Of a DNA stretch of 64,000 nucleotides, positions 18,123-27,308 are shown piece after piece. The stretch is from Hormoscilla sp. GM7CHS1pb (GTDB lineage Bacteria > Cyanobacteriota > Cyanobacteriia > Cyanobacteriales > Desertifilaceae). Position 1 is the stretch's first letter. Each line of letters opens with the position of its first letter. Made by a program: the position numbers and the translations under genes. Below the pieces are notes generated by a model. That model was not told where the DNA came from. It ran no database searches and worked only from the letters and a program-made list of their open reading frames with translations. The stretch lies in contig JACONN010000005.1 of the NCBI GenBank assembly GCA_014323675.1, positions 124,001 to 188,000 on the forward strand, read 5' to 3'.

Positions 18123-18479
18123 CTATTTGTATATTTTTGTAATGATTGAGGAAATCTTTGGGATTGACTCTAAGTCTCCATCTGTGTAGAAGTAACTGAT
18201 TTCAATAGAGCCTTGGAGCGATCCGCGATCGATCTCAACTTTCCTGACCAGCGTGATTCCATAGCTATTTTCTTTGCGATCAATTATAGGCTGATTTAAG
18301 CCTGATTGAAAGATCTGTAGTAACCGTTCTCTGCCACCAGTAGTCTCTTCAATCCCTAGTCTCCGCAATCCTTCATAATTACGCCAGGATCTTTCTGTAT
18401 TGTGGGGATTAGAGGTAACACGACCAAAAAAGTAGTCAAATTTGCTTTCATCGATAGTAAATCCTTCTCCCTGAATCAC
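18123..18479 (-). CDS. Orphan polymorphic-toxin C-terminal domain
   Basis: 118 residues from GTG 18477-18479; an in-frame stop lies upstream, at about 18489. FTIDESKFDYFFGRVTSNPHN, RSWRNYEGLRRLGI and GRERLLQIF follow the pattern of C-terminal toxin modules of haemagglutinin/RHS-type polymorphic toxins (K-F-x-Y-L-F-G-R-V-x-S-N-x-H-N...R-L-G...G-R-x-x-L). The long N-terminal secretion and repeat regions are absent. This is either an orphan cassette of the kind used to swap toxin tips, or a remnant. The family assignment comes from memory of this motif; the biochemical activity is not known. Confidence 0.6.
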   Translation of the reverse strand: MIQGEGFTIDESKFDYFFGRVTSNPHNTERSWRNYEGLRRLGIEETTGGRERLLQIFQSGLNQPIIDRKENSYGITLVRKVEIDRGSLQGSIEISYFYTDGDLESIPKISSIITKIYK

Positions 18480-18671
18480 GGTTTTATCCTATAGATCGCC
18501 TCCAATTATAGCAATTTTGCCGCTAAATATCAGCGTTTAGTACCGCAAGCTTGGCGGCCAGTGCACTCTCGCCAACTGATTCTATCCCTCGGCTAGAGAA
18601 ACCGATCGCGCATTAACTGGCGATCGGGGCTGTTTTGCCAGGTGAAGGCTGTCCGCTTGGTACATCATTTA

Positions 18672-19349
18672 CTATTTCTTGAGCATCTCTACTATTTTAC
18701 CCACTGTCAGGGAGTACAGTTGCGACAACACATCCGATCGCACCAACAGGAACCTTCCGAACCTAAACAACAAGGCGGCGGCGATCGCGGCTCCGACAGG
18801 CGGTGCCAATAGGATAGCATAATACTGGATAGTTTCCACAGACACTAGCTTTTCCACAGATCCTAGCTTTTCCACAGACAATTTATCTTCTGTCTGAAGT
18901 CGCCCTGCTAGGAAGGAACCTACCGCCCATCCTACTCCCAGATCCGTAAGCAATTCTTGAAAATTTTTATCCCTCTTCACCTTTTCGACTGCTACGCTAC
19001 TCTCTGTAGCTTTAATTACTTCTTGCAGCAATTTCATCCCCGTCCACATGTTACTCCTATCCTTGATGATTTGCTGCAAATATTTCTCTTTGAACTCGGC
19101 GATAAATATATCTAAAAAATCCAGTTCTGTCTCCGCTTCTGCTTTTAACTTCAGGGCTTTATTTTTCTGTGTACTCTCTGCGCTCTGATAATTTTTCAGG
19201 TTGATGTCGATCGCCCCTTTCAGCAAATCCAGCGTTCTCAAGAATTTTATATAGCGATCGAATGACCCTTGCAGATCGTAGAACTTTTCATTGAGTAAGT
19301 CTATTTCTCTACCTTTAGCCAGACCTTTCCTTATATCTGATTCAACCTT
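18672..19349 (-). pseudogene. C-terminal half of the 493-residue membrane protein, after an in-frame stop
   Basis: The frame of the gene at 19350-20153 continues through a TAA at 19350-19352 without any shift. The 36 codons before the first ATG (19241) read KVESDIRKGLAKGREIDLLNEK and are clearly coding. A long coiled-coil region follows (NLKNYQSAESTQKNKALKLK), then YLQQIIKDRSNMWTGMKLLQEVIK, a weakly hydrophobic part (LGVGWAVGSFLAGR), an odd near-repeat of SVEKL three times, and a strong membrane segment (IQYYAILLAPPVGAAIAAAL). I interpret both halves as one ancestral protein with a membrane anchor at its C-terminus. The second half could be expressed separately from ATG 19241. Confidence 0.65.
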
Positions 19350-20153
19350 TTATATCTGACTAAATTGACTTTTAAGCTCGTGCTTCAGAATGCGACTCTG
19401 TCCGTAATTCCAGAGAACTTTGTGGCGAAAGTGAAACAGCGTCATCCACCCATCATAGAAATTTACTGCTAGATCCGCTGTTTCTCTATCTGGATAGATG
19501 ATAATGATGACATGGTGGTTATCTTGGATATCTTGGATAGTTGCCTCTCTCGTGGCATCTTCTTTCATGACGATGCGATATTTGGAGAGTTCAAAAATAT
19601 CGGCTCCCATCAACTTTCCTTGTCCTTGCAAGTCCTTTTCCCACCTTTGAGATCCCGTTAATGCTGCATAGCAAGCTTCCGCAATTTCTGCGGGGTTTTT
19701 CTCTGAACCCTCGGGGAACCAACCTGATATCATCCAGGTTTGACCGATCGTCGGTTGTTCCCCCTGGAGTCTGTTTTGCTGGATCTCCTCCTTCAGTTCG
19801 GCGAAGCATTTTGCCTGTTGCGGTGCAGATTTATCGTTAATAGAACAGTCTACCAGCAATCCATAAGTATCGTTTATGCATACGGGATAATAAGATCCTT
19901 TGTAGCATTTTGTGGTATCCTCAAACTTTGCCTCTGTTTCCTGCTTCTGTTCGTCCAGTAGCCGTATATATTCAGCTTCAAATCTATTATCATTGGCAAA
20001 CATGTCTTTACCAACATTTGCGGGGATTTTCTGCTTGAATTTCTCTCTACTCCGGTTAACTTCCGCTGGCGTATCCCCCAGACCCTCTCTGAGATCGTAG
20101 AGAAATAGATCCAGCGTGGGATAGACTATATCACTCATTATCTTGTCCGTCAA
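19350..20153 (-). CDS. Conserved protein associated with the caspase/STAND locus (N-terminal part)
   Basis: 267 residues to a TAA at 19350-19352. Recognisable conserved stretches are YPTLDLFLYDLREGLG near the N-terminus, YGLLVDCSINDK, TIGQTWMISGWFP and DLQGQGKLMGADIFELSKYRI, then HHVIIIIYPDRETADLAVNFYDGWMTLFHFRHKVLWNYGQSRILK. I remember similar uncharacterised cyanobacterial proteins that carry a coiled coil and membrane helix after this region; here that part is cut off by the stop codon. No catalytic motif is visible. It lies on the divergent side of the caspase gene, separated from the small gene at 20394 by 240 bp. Confidence 0.65.
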   Translation of the reverse strand: MTDKIMSDIVYPTLDLFLYDLREGLGDTPAEVNRSREKFKQKIPANVGKDMFANDNRFEAEYIRLLDEQKQETEAKFEDTTKCYKGSYYPVCINDTYGLLVDCSINDKSAPQQAKCFAELKEEIQQNRLQGEQPTIGQTWMISGWFPEGSEKNPAEIAEACYAALTGSQRWEKDLQGQGKLMGADIFELSKYRIVMKEDATREATIQDIQDNHHVIIIIYPDRETADLAVNFYDGWMTLFHFRHKVLWNYGQSRILKHELKSQFSQI

Positions 20154-20200
20154 TATTATTTACTACGAAGGCAATCCCTCAAGGGATAGAGTACAGGGTT

Positions 20201-20290
20201 ATACCATTTTGGAAAAACAATGCTACAATTACTTTGAACATTATTTATTAGTCGGTTTTAACCGACTTCAGCTATTAGCCGAGCATACCC
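20201..20290. repeat. Dispersed repeat: ATACCATTTTGG element with an AGTCGG hairpin
   Basis: The 26-base start (ATACCATTTTGGAAAAACAA then TGCTAC, 20201-20226) is identical to the ends of the element at 53022-53903. A hairpin AGTCGGTTTTAACCGACT follows, also seen at 39999-40016. It lies between two genes of the defence locus. Confidence 0.75.
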
Positions 20291-20393
20291 CCGGCGGGAT
20301 AACAGCGAAGTGACTAACTCATGCTTCGCCCCTACAGGTCATTCTGGAAATTTGAGATGCTCCCTGTCCCGCCTTACCCAACCGACAAGTTGA

Positions 20394-20860
20394 CTACGAA
20401 CTTGGGGTAGAGTCAAAAAGAAATGCTTTTAATTTAGCAAAAAGTCCTCCTTTTTGGCTTGCTGACTGCGGAGCTGGCTCTATGAGAATGCGCTTAGATA
20501 TGTTTTTAATGTAAGTGCTCTCGTCGATTTCCCCCTTTGGGATATCGCCACGCTTGAACAGCTTCTCCTCAGAGGGGAAGACCCGATCGAATTCCTCTGG
20601 AGTGGAGAGTAGATCCTGGGGATGTTGTCCCCGAGACGATCGAGTTTGGCTTTGATTGCAGTAAACAGTTGACTCCAGGTCGGGTTGGCCTGTACTATCT
20701 TTAGCAGGTCTGGCTCGATCTCTGATTCCCAAACCTCCGGTTTGACGCGCAGTTGGTCTCCTACGTTTTTTAAGGATTCTCGTTCGTCTGCGGTCAGAGG
20801 CGGCTCTAAATCTGGCAGAGTGAGCAACAGGGCTAGTAAGGTATTACTGGATTTACTCAT
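20394..20860 (-). pseudogene. Small partner protein of the caspase/STAND gene, one frameshift
   Basis: Two frames join at CCCC (minus strand; 20618-20621 on +). The N-terminal frame from ATG 20858-20860 reads MSKSSNTLLALLLTLPDLEP through LDRLGDNIP. With one extra C it continues as QDLLSTPEEFDRVFPSEEKLF to AFLFDSTPSS, about 156 residues in all. The N-terminal 80 residues are predicted helical, with leucine-rich amphipathic stretches, which resembles small effector-associated adaptor domains in size and position, though I cannot name a family. Divergent from the caspase gene by 77 bp, so a shared control region is likely. Gene reality is well supported by the continuity across the shift. Confidence 0.6.
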
Positions 20861-20937
20861 GCTCGGCTGGCGATCGCGTCTTAGTAGTGTTATAGTCAAG
20901 ATTATATACTAGCATCGAGTTGAAGAGGTCATTAGCG

Positions 20938-23900
20938 ATGAATCGAGAAGCCCTGGTAGTGGGAATCAATCTTTATCCCTTCCTGAAAGACCCCCTGGGG
21001 AAGCCCCAACATCTACAGAGAGCAGCGGCGGATGCGGTGGCCCTGGCTAAGATGTTGAAAGAGCATGGGGGTTTTCAGGTATATCTGGCCCTAGAAGCAG
21101 ATCCTGCGGATGGTTCGCTGCCAGTGGACCGCGACCTCATCTCCGATATTAGCCCGAACCGGGAAGACTTGGAAGAGGCGATCGGTCGGCTATTTAACCC
21201 GCCCAGCGAGATACCCGGCGAGGGTAACGATACTGCCTTATTATTTTTTGCCGGTCACGGTTTGGTCAAGGAGGCTGGTGGGGTTCGCGAAGGATTTTTG
21301 GCGACTTCCGATGCTAATGGCAAAGACAGGTGGGGCCTATCCTTCAATTGGTTGCGGCAGGTGTTGCTCAAATCAAAAGTGCGTCAGAAGCTGGTATGGC
21401 TGGATTGCTGTTACAGCGGCGAGTTGCTCAATTTTGACGAAGCTTACCCCGGTAAATTAGGGCGCGATAAGGATACCTGTTTGATTGCAGCTTCGAGAAG
21501 TTTTGAGGCGGCTGAGGAGTTAGCCGGAGAGCATGGCCTGCTGACGAGAGCTTTATTGGAAGAGCTGGACCAAAAAAAACGAAAAGAAAGTCGGGTAACA
21601 AACTACAGCTTGGTAGATTATGTCACACAGAAGCTACGAACGACGCGCCAGCGTCCGGTCTACCGCAACTTTGGCAGCGAAATAGTCATTACTGGAGAGA
21701 AAGAGCAGGTCCGCAGGGCGACTCTAATAACCGAGGTCTGTCCTTATAAGGGGCTGGAGTCTTTTGGTTTCAATGATGAAGACCCGAAATATTTCTACGG
21801 TCGGACGGCCCTGGTGGATGAAATGCTGGACCGGTTGCGAGAGCGTAACTTCTTGGCAGTGGTGGGTGCGAGTGGTTCGGGGAAGTCTTCGGCAGTCCAG
21901 GCGGGACTGCTGCATCAGTTGCAGTTGGGACAGCGGTTGAGTGGTAGCGATGAGTGGAAGATTGTTATCTTTCGACCGGGAAAACATCCTTTGGAGAGTT
22001 TGGTACGGGCTTTCGGTGGAGCACCAGAGCAGTTTGATTTTTCCGATGGGTTAAATTTGGCGCAGTTAGTGCGGATTACAGGTTATCCTGAGGTGGTGCT
22101 AGTGGCCGACCAATTTGAGGAGGCTTTTACCCTCTGTGAGGATCTGAAATTGAGAGAGTGGTTTTTTGCCTGTTTGCTGAGGGCATTAGAAAAGCCCCGT
22201 ACCAACCTGCGGGTGATAATTACCATGCGATCGGATTTCTTTGGCAAGTGTACCGAGCAGGACTATTCTGGTTTGGCCAAGAAAATTCAGAACAACCTGG
22301 TGACAGTCACGCCGATGAGTCGGGACGATCTGCAAGAGGCGATCGAAAAACCTGCGTGGAAAGTAGGATTGGACGTACCTCGGGATTTAGTCGAACGGAT
22401 GCTCTCGGATGTGGAAGAACAACCGGGGAGCTTGCCCCTACTACAGTATACGCTGCAGGAACTGTGGAAAAACCACGAAGGGAATTGCTTGACATTGGCA
22501 GCATATACGAAGTTAGGAGGTGTCAAGGGAACGCTGGAAAAACGCGCTGACCAGGTTTACGATAATCTTCCTAAAGAACAGCAGTCGGCGGCCAAGCGGC
22601 TTTTTCTGGAATTAACGCAGTTGGGGGAAGGGACTGAAGATACCCGTAGGCAAGTATACACAAAAGATTTGGTTAACGAATATAACTTCAAGCAGTGATA
22701 GATGACACTGTGAGGAAGTTGGCTGATGCGCGGTTGCTGGTGACTAGCGAACTGTCTCGGGGTAAAGGTGCAGAGCCCATTAGGGTAGTGGATGTGGCCC
22801 ACGAAGCGCTGATCCGTAACTGGAGTCGCTTGCGGGGTTGGGTGAAAGATAACCGGGAAGCGATTAGAATTGAGCGTCAAATCAAGTCGGATGCAGATGC
22901 ATGGTTGCATAAGGAAAAGTCGCAGGATTATTGCTTTCGGGGGCGAGGTTAGTTGAGGCGCAGAGTTTTCTGGAACAATATGATGAGTTGGGGATGTTCT
23001 CTGCTTTGGTAAAGGAGTATATTGAAAAGAGTATCGAACGAAAAAAACGCAAGCGCAGGTCTGTAATTGCAACAGTAGGTTCTGTTATGTTTTTATTCAT
23101 GGGATTAGCTATATTATGGACGCTTCAATCGCGAAAGGATGAGTTCCGTTTGGAGAAAACTATTGCCAATTATTTATTTGATGTCGATCTTGTCAAGGCA
23201 CTGACCTTAGCAATTAAGGCTACTGGTGATAACCAAAACCTCCAATGGCTACACGGGCGGCATATTTTGCCTTCGGTCCCGCCTACCTTGCTGCGTGACG
23301 CGATCGTCAAAGCTAAAGAGAAAAATAGGTTCGATGGTCATAAAGATTCCGTCTTATCAGTAGCATTTAGCCCGGATGGCAGGTATATTGTCAGTGGTAG
23401 TATAGACAGGACAGTACGGTTGTGGGATATCAATGGCAACCCCATTGGCGGGCCTTTTAAGGGTCATGAAAGTCAAGTCATATCGGTAGGATTTTGCCCC
23501 GATGGCAAGCAAATTGTTAGTGGCAGTAACGATGGCACAATAGGATTATGGGGTATTTTAGGAAACTCCATTGGCAAGCATTTTATAGAAATAGAACCAA
23601 AACATTTTTTCAATTTATTAATCTTTAGCCCGAATTGTCAGTATATTGCTAGTATTAATTACGATCAAACATTACGTTTGTGGGATATAAATGGAAACAC
23701 CGTTAGCGAGCCTTTTACGGGTCATGAAAGTGTATTTAACTCAAGAGCATTTAGTGTAGTTAACTCAATATCATTTAGCCAGAAAAGCAAACGAATTGTC
23801 AGTGGCAGTGACGACAAAACATTACGGTTATGGGATCTAAGAGGCAACCACATTGGCGAGCCTTTTAGGGGTCATAAAAGTGCAGTTAATTCAGTAGCAT

Positions 23901-24829
23901 TTAGCCCCAATGGCAAGCACATAGTCAGTGGTAGTGACGACAAGACATTACGGTTGTGGGATATCAATGAAAACACCATTAATGAAGATTTGTTGTCAAT
24001 GGCATGTAAGAGGTTGCAATTCCATCCAGTACTAGCAGTACAAGCACCTGATGAGATCGAGATCGAGATCAAGATCGCGTCGGAGGCGGCCAAAACATGT
24101 CAAAATTTATGGGATGACATGGAAAAAGCAAAATTTTTGGTAAGGCAAGGTTGGTTGTTAGTATTGCAAAAGCAGGATGTAGAAGGAGCAGTTGCAAATT
24201 TTGAAGAGGCAGGGCGATTGGATCCCAACGTAGATGTGGAGACGTTACAAAAATCAGCTAAGCAGTACGCACAGGTAGAAAAGGATCCATCAGACCAGCC
24301 AGTAATAGGTGTAAGTGGTTCTGATGACTTAGATATTATAGATATGATTACTAATTATTTACGTCACTATGCAAGACAAACAATTCCATTAATATTAAGA
24401 GAATGTGAGGTGAATGATGTTACCGATCCAGGACAAATTGCTTATATTTTGGCAACAGCGGAACATGAATCCCGTCTGGGACAGTGGATGGCTAGTGGTT
24501 GGGCCTATGAAAGGCGATCTGATTTAGGCAATACTCAGCCTGGCGATGGCGGTTTTGTGTGGATGACTGAACGGCACAATTATACTTATTGGAGTAATCG
24601 ATTGGGTATCGATCTGGTGAATAATCCCGAAATAGCAACAGAACCCTCGATCGCAGCTAAGATTCTGGTAATCTCCATGCGGGATGGTCTTTTGACCGGT
24701 TATAAACTCAGGGATTTCATCAACAGCAACAAGCGCGATTTTTACAATGCGCGGCGCATTGTTAATCATCTCGATCGCGCTGCCCATATTGCGGCGATCG
24801 CGGAAGAGTATTATCAGGTTCTTCGCTGA
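20938..24829 (+). pseudogene. Caspase - STAND NTPase - membrane helix - WD40 - lysozyme/GH19-like fusion (two frameshifts)
   Basis: Three frames form one protein of about 1,297 residues. Residues 1-250 are a caspase-like (C14) peptidase with His107 in FFAGHGLV and Cys157 in VWLDCCYSG. Then CPYKGLESF and an nSTAND1-type NTPase follow: Walker A GASGSGKSS (310-318), Walker B VVLVADQFEE (386-395). At about 708-730 a basic stretch (RKKRKRR) precedes one hydrophobic helix (VIATVGSVMFLFMGLAILW). About 799-1011 are five WD40 repeats. The C-terminus (about 1150-1297) has AYILATAEHESRLGQW, YWSNRLGIDLVNNPEI, AAKILVISMRDG and YNARRIVNHLDRA, resembling GH19/lysozyme-like domains of endolysins. Basic-inside topology would put WD40 and hydrolase in the periplasm. 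Breaks at about 22690 and 22931 each look like one lost base (A, T). Start ATG 20938 has AGAGG upstream. Confidence 0.85.
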
Positions 24830-24904
24830 TTACATCAGCAGCAACCAGCTGTTGACAAGGCGCGGCCCAGTTTATGAAGCGACAGGCGATCGGCCCCTTG
24901 CTGC

Positions 24905-24972
24905 AAGAAACCGGGTTTCTGAGATATCCTCTAATCTTTATCCAAGATTGAAATAAGAAACCCGGTTTCTGG
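24905..24972. repeat. AAACCGGGTTTCT inverted repeat, copy 1
   Basis: AAGAAACCGGGTTTCT and its inverse GAAACCCGGTTTCT enclose a conserved 37-bp centre (GATATCCTCTAATCTTT...). Three further copies (25892, 27140, 28296) flank the Uma2 genes downstream, and a short variant lies at 47265. Confidence 0.85.
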
Positions 24973-25082
24973 TCCCTGGGTTAGGCGCGATCGCATATCT
25001 CGTAGGTTGGGTGAAAGCCTAATTAAAATACAGGCTGATTCTGGTTCAATAGAATAAATCAAAAAACATTACAATTGTTATT

Positions 25083-25448
25083 GTGTCAGATTTTGTACTT
25101 CATCAACAAATTACTGCGATCGCCGAAGGTTTCCAACTGTTTGAATGTATACAATGCGCGACAGCTATCGAGCAATTTCTCATTTCTCAAAATGTTCATG
25201 GCAAAATCGTAACTATTGACACCGGTAGCAGCAAGAAACCCTTCGGTAACATTTATCACGATCGCCTTCAGCAAAACATTTCGACCAACGGAAAGCACCT
25301 AGCGATCGCGGTTGAAATCAACAGTCAAGAACTGATTTTTGATAACATTCACCCAGAAGGAATTTCCAGATCGGAGTGGCTTAATAACTTGTATAGTCCG
25401 ATTCAGGATTTAGGCGGCGATTTTCAGATTACAGAAACTGATTTTTAA
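25083..25448 (+). CDS. Papain-fold toxin domain protein
   Basis: 121 residues from GTG 25083. FQLFECIQCATAIEQFLI, GKIVTIDTGSSKKPFGNIYHDRL and AIAVEINSQELIFDNIHPEGI match the papain-fold toxin (Tox-PL type) of cyanobacteria, a predicted cysteine peptidase or deamidase. The Cys within FECIQCA would be the nucleophile and the His in IYHD or NIHP the partner; I cannot fix which. No large N-terminal delivery region is present. The partner gene starts 12 bp downstream. The start codon is weak and could be an upstream alternative. Confidence 0.7.
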   Translation: MSDFVLHQQITAIAEGFQLFECIQCATAIEQFLISQNVHGKIVTIDTGSSKKPFGNIYHDRLQQNISTNGKHLAIAVEINSQELIFDNIHPEGISRSEWLNNLYSPIQDLGGDFQITETDF

Positions 25449-25460
25449 GGAGGATAGTTG

Positions 25461-25817
25461 ATGCTAGATTTATACGATCTCATCCGCAACATTAAAAAAC
25501 GCCCCGCTATGTATTTGGGACAACCATCTATTACCCACTTCCAAAGCTTTTTAGCCGGGTATTTTTTGGCTCGTCATCAACTGGGAGCGCCCGAGACAGA
25601 GCAAGAGAAAAATTTTGCCAAATTTGAAGCCTGGATTCAACAAAAATTTCAGATTACATCTAGCCAATCTTGGGACAAAATTATTCTATTTTTCTCACAG
25701 GACGATCGTCAAGCACTAGAGCGATTTTTTGAACTTTTTGATGAATTTTCCACAAGGGATGAGCATGTAGAACTTCCCGTTGTTACCCATTCGTTCCGTT
25801 TTCGTTCCGTTGATTAA
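25461..25817 (+). CDS. Partner (probable immunity) protein of the papain-fold toxin
   Basis: 118 residues from ATG 25461, with AGGAGG at 25449-25454 overlapping the end of the toxin gene. A TTG three bases upstream (25458) is also possible. Conserved stretches are LYDLIRNIKKRPAMYLGQPS, HFQSFLAGYFLARHQLG, FAKFEAWIQQKFQI and WDKIILFFSQDDRQALERFFELFDEF. Its acidic, helical character and tight coupling fit an immunity or antitoxin role. I recall the same pairing in other cyanobacteria. The C-terminal VVTHSFRFRSVD looks tacked on after the conserved region. Confidence 0.65.
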   Translation: MLDLYDLIRNIKKRPAMYLGQPSITHFQSFLAGYFLARHQLGAPETEQEKNFAKFEAWIQQKFQITSSQSWDKIILFFSQDDRQALERFFELFDEFSTRDEHVELPVVTHSFRFRSVD

Positions 25818-25891
25818 CCACAAAAACGAGATTGCCGACAAAGAAACTTGGGTGATGACCCTGGGGTGGGCGATCGCCTGCTGGTTGAGGC

Positions 25892-25959
25892 GAGAAACCG
25901 GGTTTCTGGGATATCCTCTAATCTTTAGTCAAGGTTGAAATAAGAAATCCGGTTTCTGG
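25892..25959. repeat. AAACCGGGTTTCT inverted repeat, copy 2
   Basis: The same inverted repeat as at 24905, with a few substitutions (AGAAATCCGGTTTCT on the right arm). It marks the left edge of the first Uma2 cassette. Confidence 0.85.
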
Positions 25960-26039
25960 TCTAAGGGGTGGCGCGATCGCATCAATTTCCAGGGGCGATC
26001 GGGGGTGCTATCAATACCGCCCCGATCGGATTTTATCCC

Positions 26040-26858
26040 TTACCCTGATGACGATCTCCGCCCTTGCTGTTGAGCTTCCAGTTCCCGTAAACGAGCTGAC
26101 AATCCCTGGAATTTCGCTTTCAATTCCTGATTTTCCGCTGACAATTCCTGAGATCTCGCTTTCCATTCGGTAGATTTCAGCAACCGTTCTCCAGTTTCCA
26201 TATCTTCTAGCACCAAACGGCCATCCTGCATACTGACCCATAACCCGATCGTCTCGCAGGGGATGCGTCCGTCATCATCTGCAATCATCGGTAAATAGCG
26301 TCCCGTGACTAAGCGATAACCCAACACCTCATAAATTGCTTGACCGCGCCGAGTACGGCGATCGATAATTACATATTCACTAATTCCCGCCTGTTCGTAT
26401 TGGAGCAATTTAGTTTGCTTGTCTTCCTTGCGATAGCCGGGAGACACCACTTCCAGAACAAAAACTGGTCGCACCGCTTCATCCCTCACTACAAAAGTAG
26501 AACGAAACTGTTCCTTGTTGCGGATGCCAAACACCACAAACAAGTCGGGACAATGTCGAGGGGGATAGGGCATATCCCATTCGATCAGCAGATCGCTAAA
26601 TACTGCCACAGTGGGGTCTTCCCAATAGCGATTTTCCAACATAATCCGGGCATCGCAAATCACATCTTGGTGAAAAGTGCTGTTAGGGAAATGATAATCT
26701 TCCTCTGGGTGTAAAAACTCCATAGGAGTAAGAGGAACCATGATATTTTCTGTAGTACCGTCCGGCTGCACTTGCTCTTCATATCGCCAGCCAGTTAATG
26801 CTATATCCACAGATGGTTCCGTTGGTACAGTAGGCGATGGTAACCCAGACTCTACCAT
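26040..26858 (-). CDS. Uma2-family (DUF820) putative endonuclease, copy 1
   Basis: 272 residues. The PD-(D/E)XK-type core is visible: CPDLFVVFGI supplies the Asp, and PVFVLEVVSPGYRKEDKQTKL gives Glu-x-x-Ser and the trailing Lys. LQYEQAGISEYVIIDRR follows. The C-terminus is a coiled coil rich in Glu, Gln and Leu (about 232-272). Uma2 proteins are common in cyanobacteria and thought to be restriction-like nucleases, but their target is unknown. Residues from about 115 to 232 are nearly identical to copy 2 at 27309, while the N-terminal third differs much more. The upstream AAGGAGG near 26868 fits a ribosome site for the ATG at 26856-26858. Confidence 0.82.
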   Translation of the reverse strand: MVESGLPSPTVPTEPSVDIALTGWRYEEQVQPDGTTENIMVPLTPMEFLHPEEDYHFPNSTFHQDVICDARIMLENRYWEDPTVAVFSDLLIEWDMPYPPRHCPDLFVVFGIRNKEQFRSTFVVRDEAVRPVFVLEVVSPGYRKEDKQTKLLQYEQAGISEYVIIDRRTRRGQAIYEVLGYRLVTGRYLPMIADDDGRIPCETIGLWVSMQDGRLVLEDMETGERLLKSTEWKARSQELSAENQELKAKFQGLSARLRELEAQQQGRRSSSG

Positions 26859-26898
26859 TTTACATCCTCCTTACCTGACTCTAATTTTATTATCACCC

Positions 26899-27041
26899 GG
26901 GTGCATCCCATATTTGCCTCGCCCCCCGAACCCGTTCCCAGGCAGAGCCGTGGGAACGAGGGGTCCGGCTACACAAACAAAGCCCACGCTCCGGGCCCCC
27001 TCCGCTGCGCAGGGGCTACATTACAAAAGTGAGATGCACCC
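26899..27041. mobile_element. 143-bp MITE with ISKra4-like ends
   Basis: GGGTGCATCCCA at 26899 and its inverse TGAGATGCACCC at 27030-27041 bound non-coding GC-rich sequence. The same 12-bp terminus bounds the ISKra4 element at 30036-31601. The inside shares stretches (GCCCACGCTCCGGGCCCC) with 39423-39455. It lies between the two Uma2 genes. Confidence 0.75.
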
Positions 27042-27139
27042 TATAACCCTTCATCCATCTCAACTGCCTATTCTCTAATACTAACAAAAATTAACCCGGT
27101 TTCTGGTTATGAAGGTGGGTGCGATCGGCGGTTGGTGGC

Positions 27140-27207
27140 GAGAAACCGGTTTGGTGAGATATCCTCTAATCTTTAGCCAAAGTTGAAATAATAAACCCGG
27201 TTTCTGG
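27140..27207. repeat. AAACCGGGTTTCT inverted repeat, copy 3
   Basis: This copy is diverged (AGAAACCGGTTTGG on the left arm, ATAAACCCGGTTTCT on the right). It precedes the second Uma2 cassette. A half arm (GAGAAACCGGGTGCG) follows at about 27240. Confidence 0.75.
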
Positions 27208-27308
27208 TGCTGGGGGTGGGTGCGATCGGCGGTTGGTGGTGAGAAACCGGGTGCGATCGGGCAGGGGTGCTATCAATACCGCCCCGATCTGATTTTATCC
27301 CTTAACCA

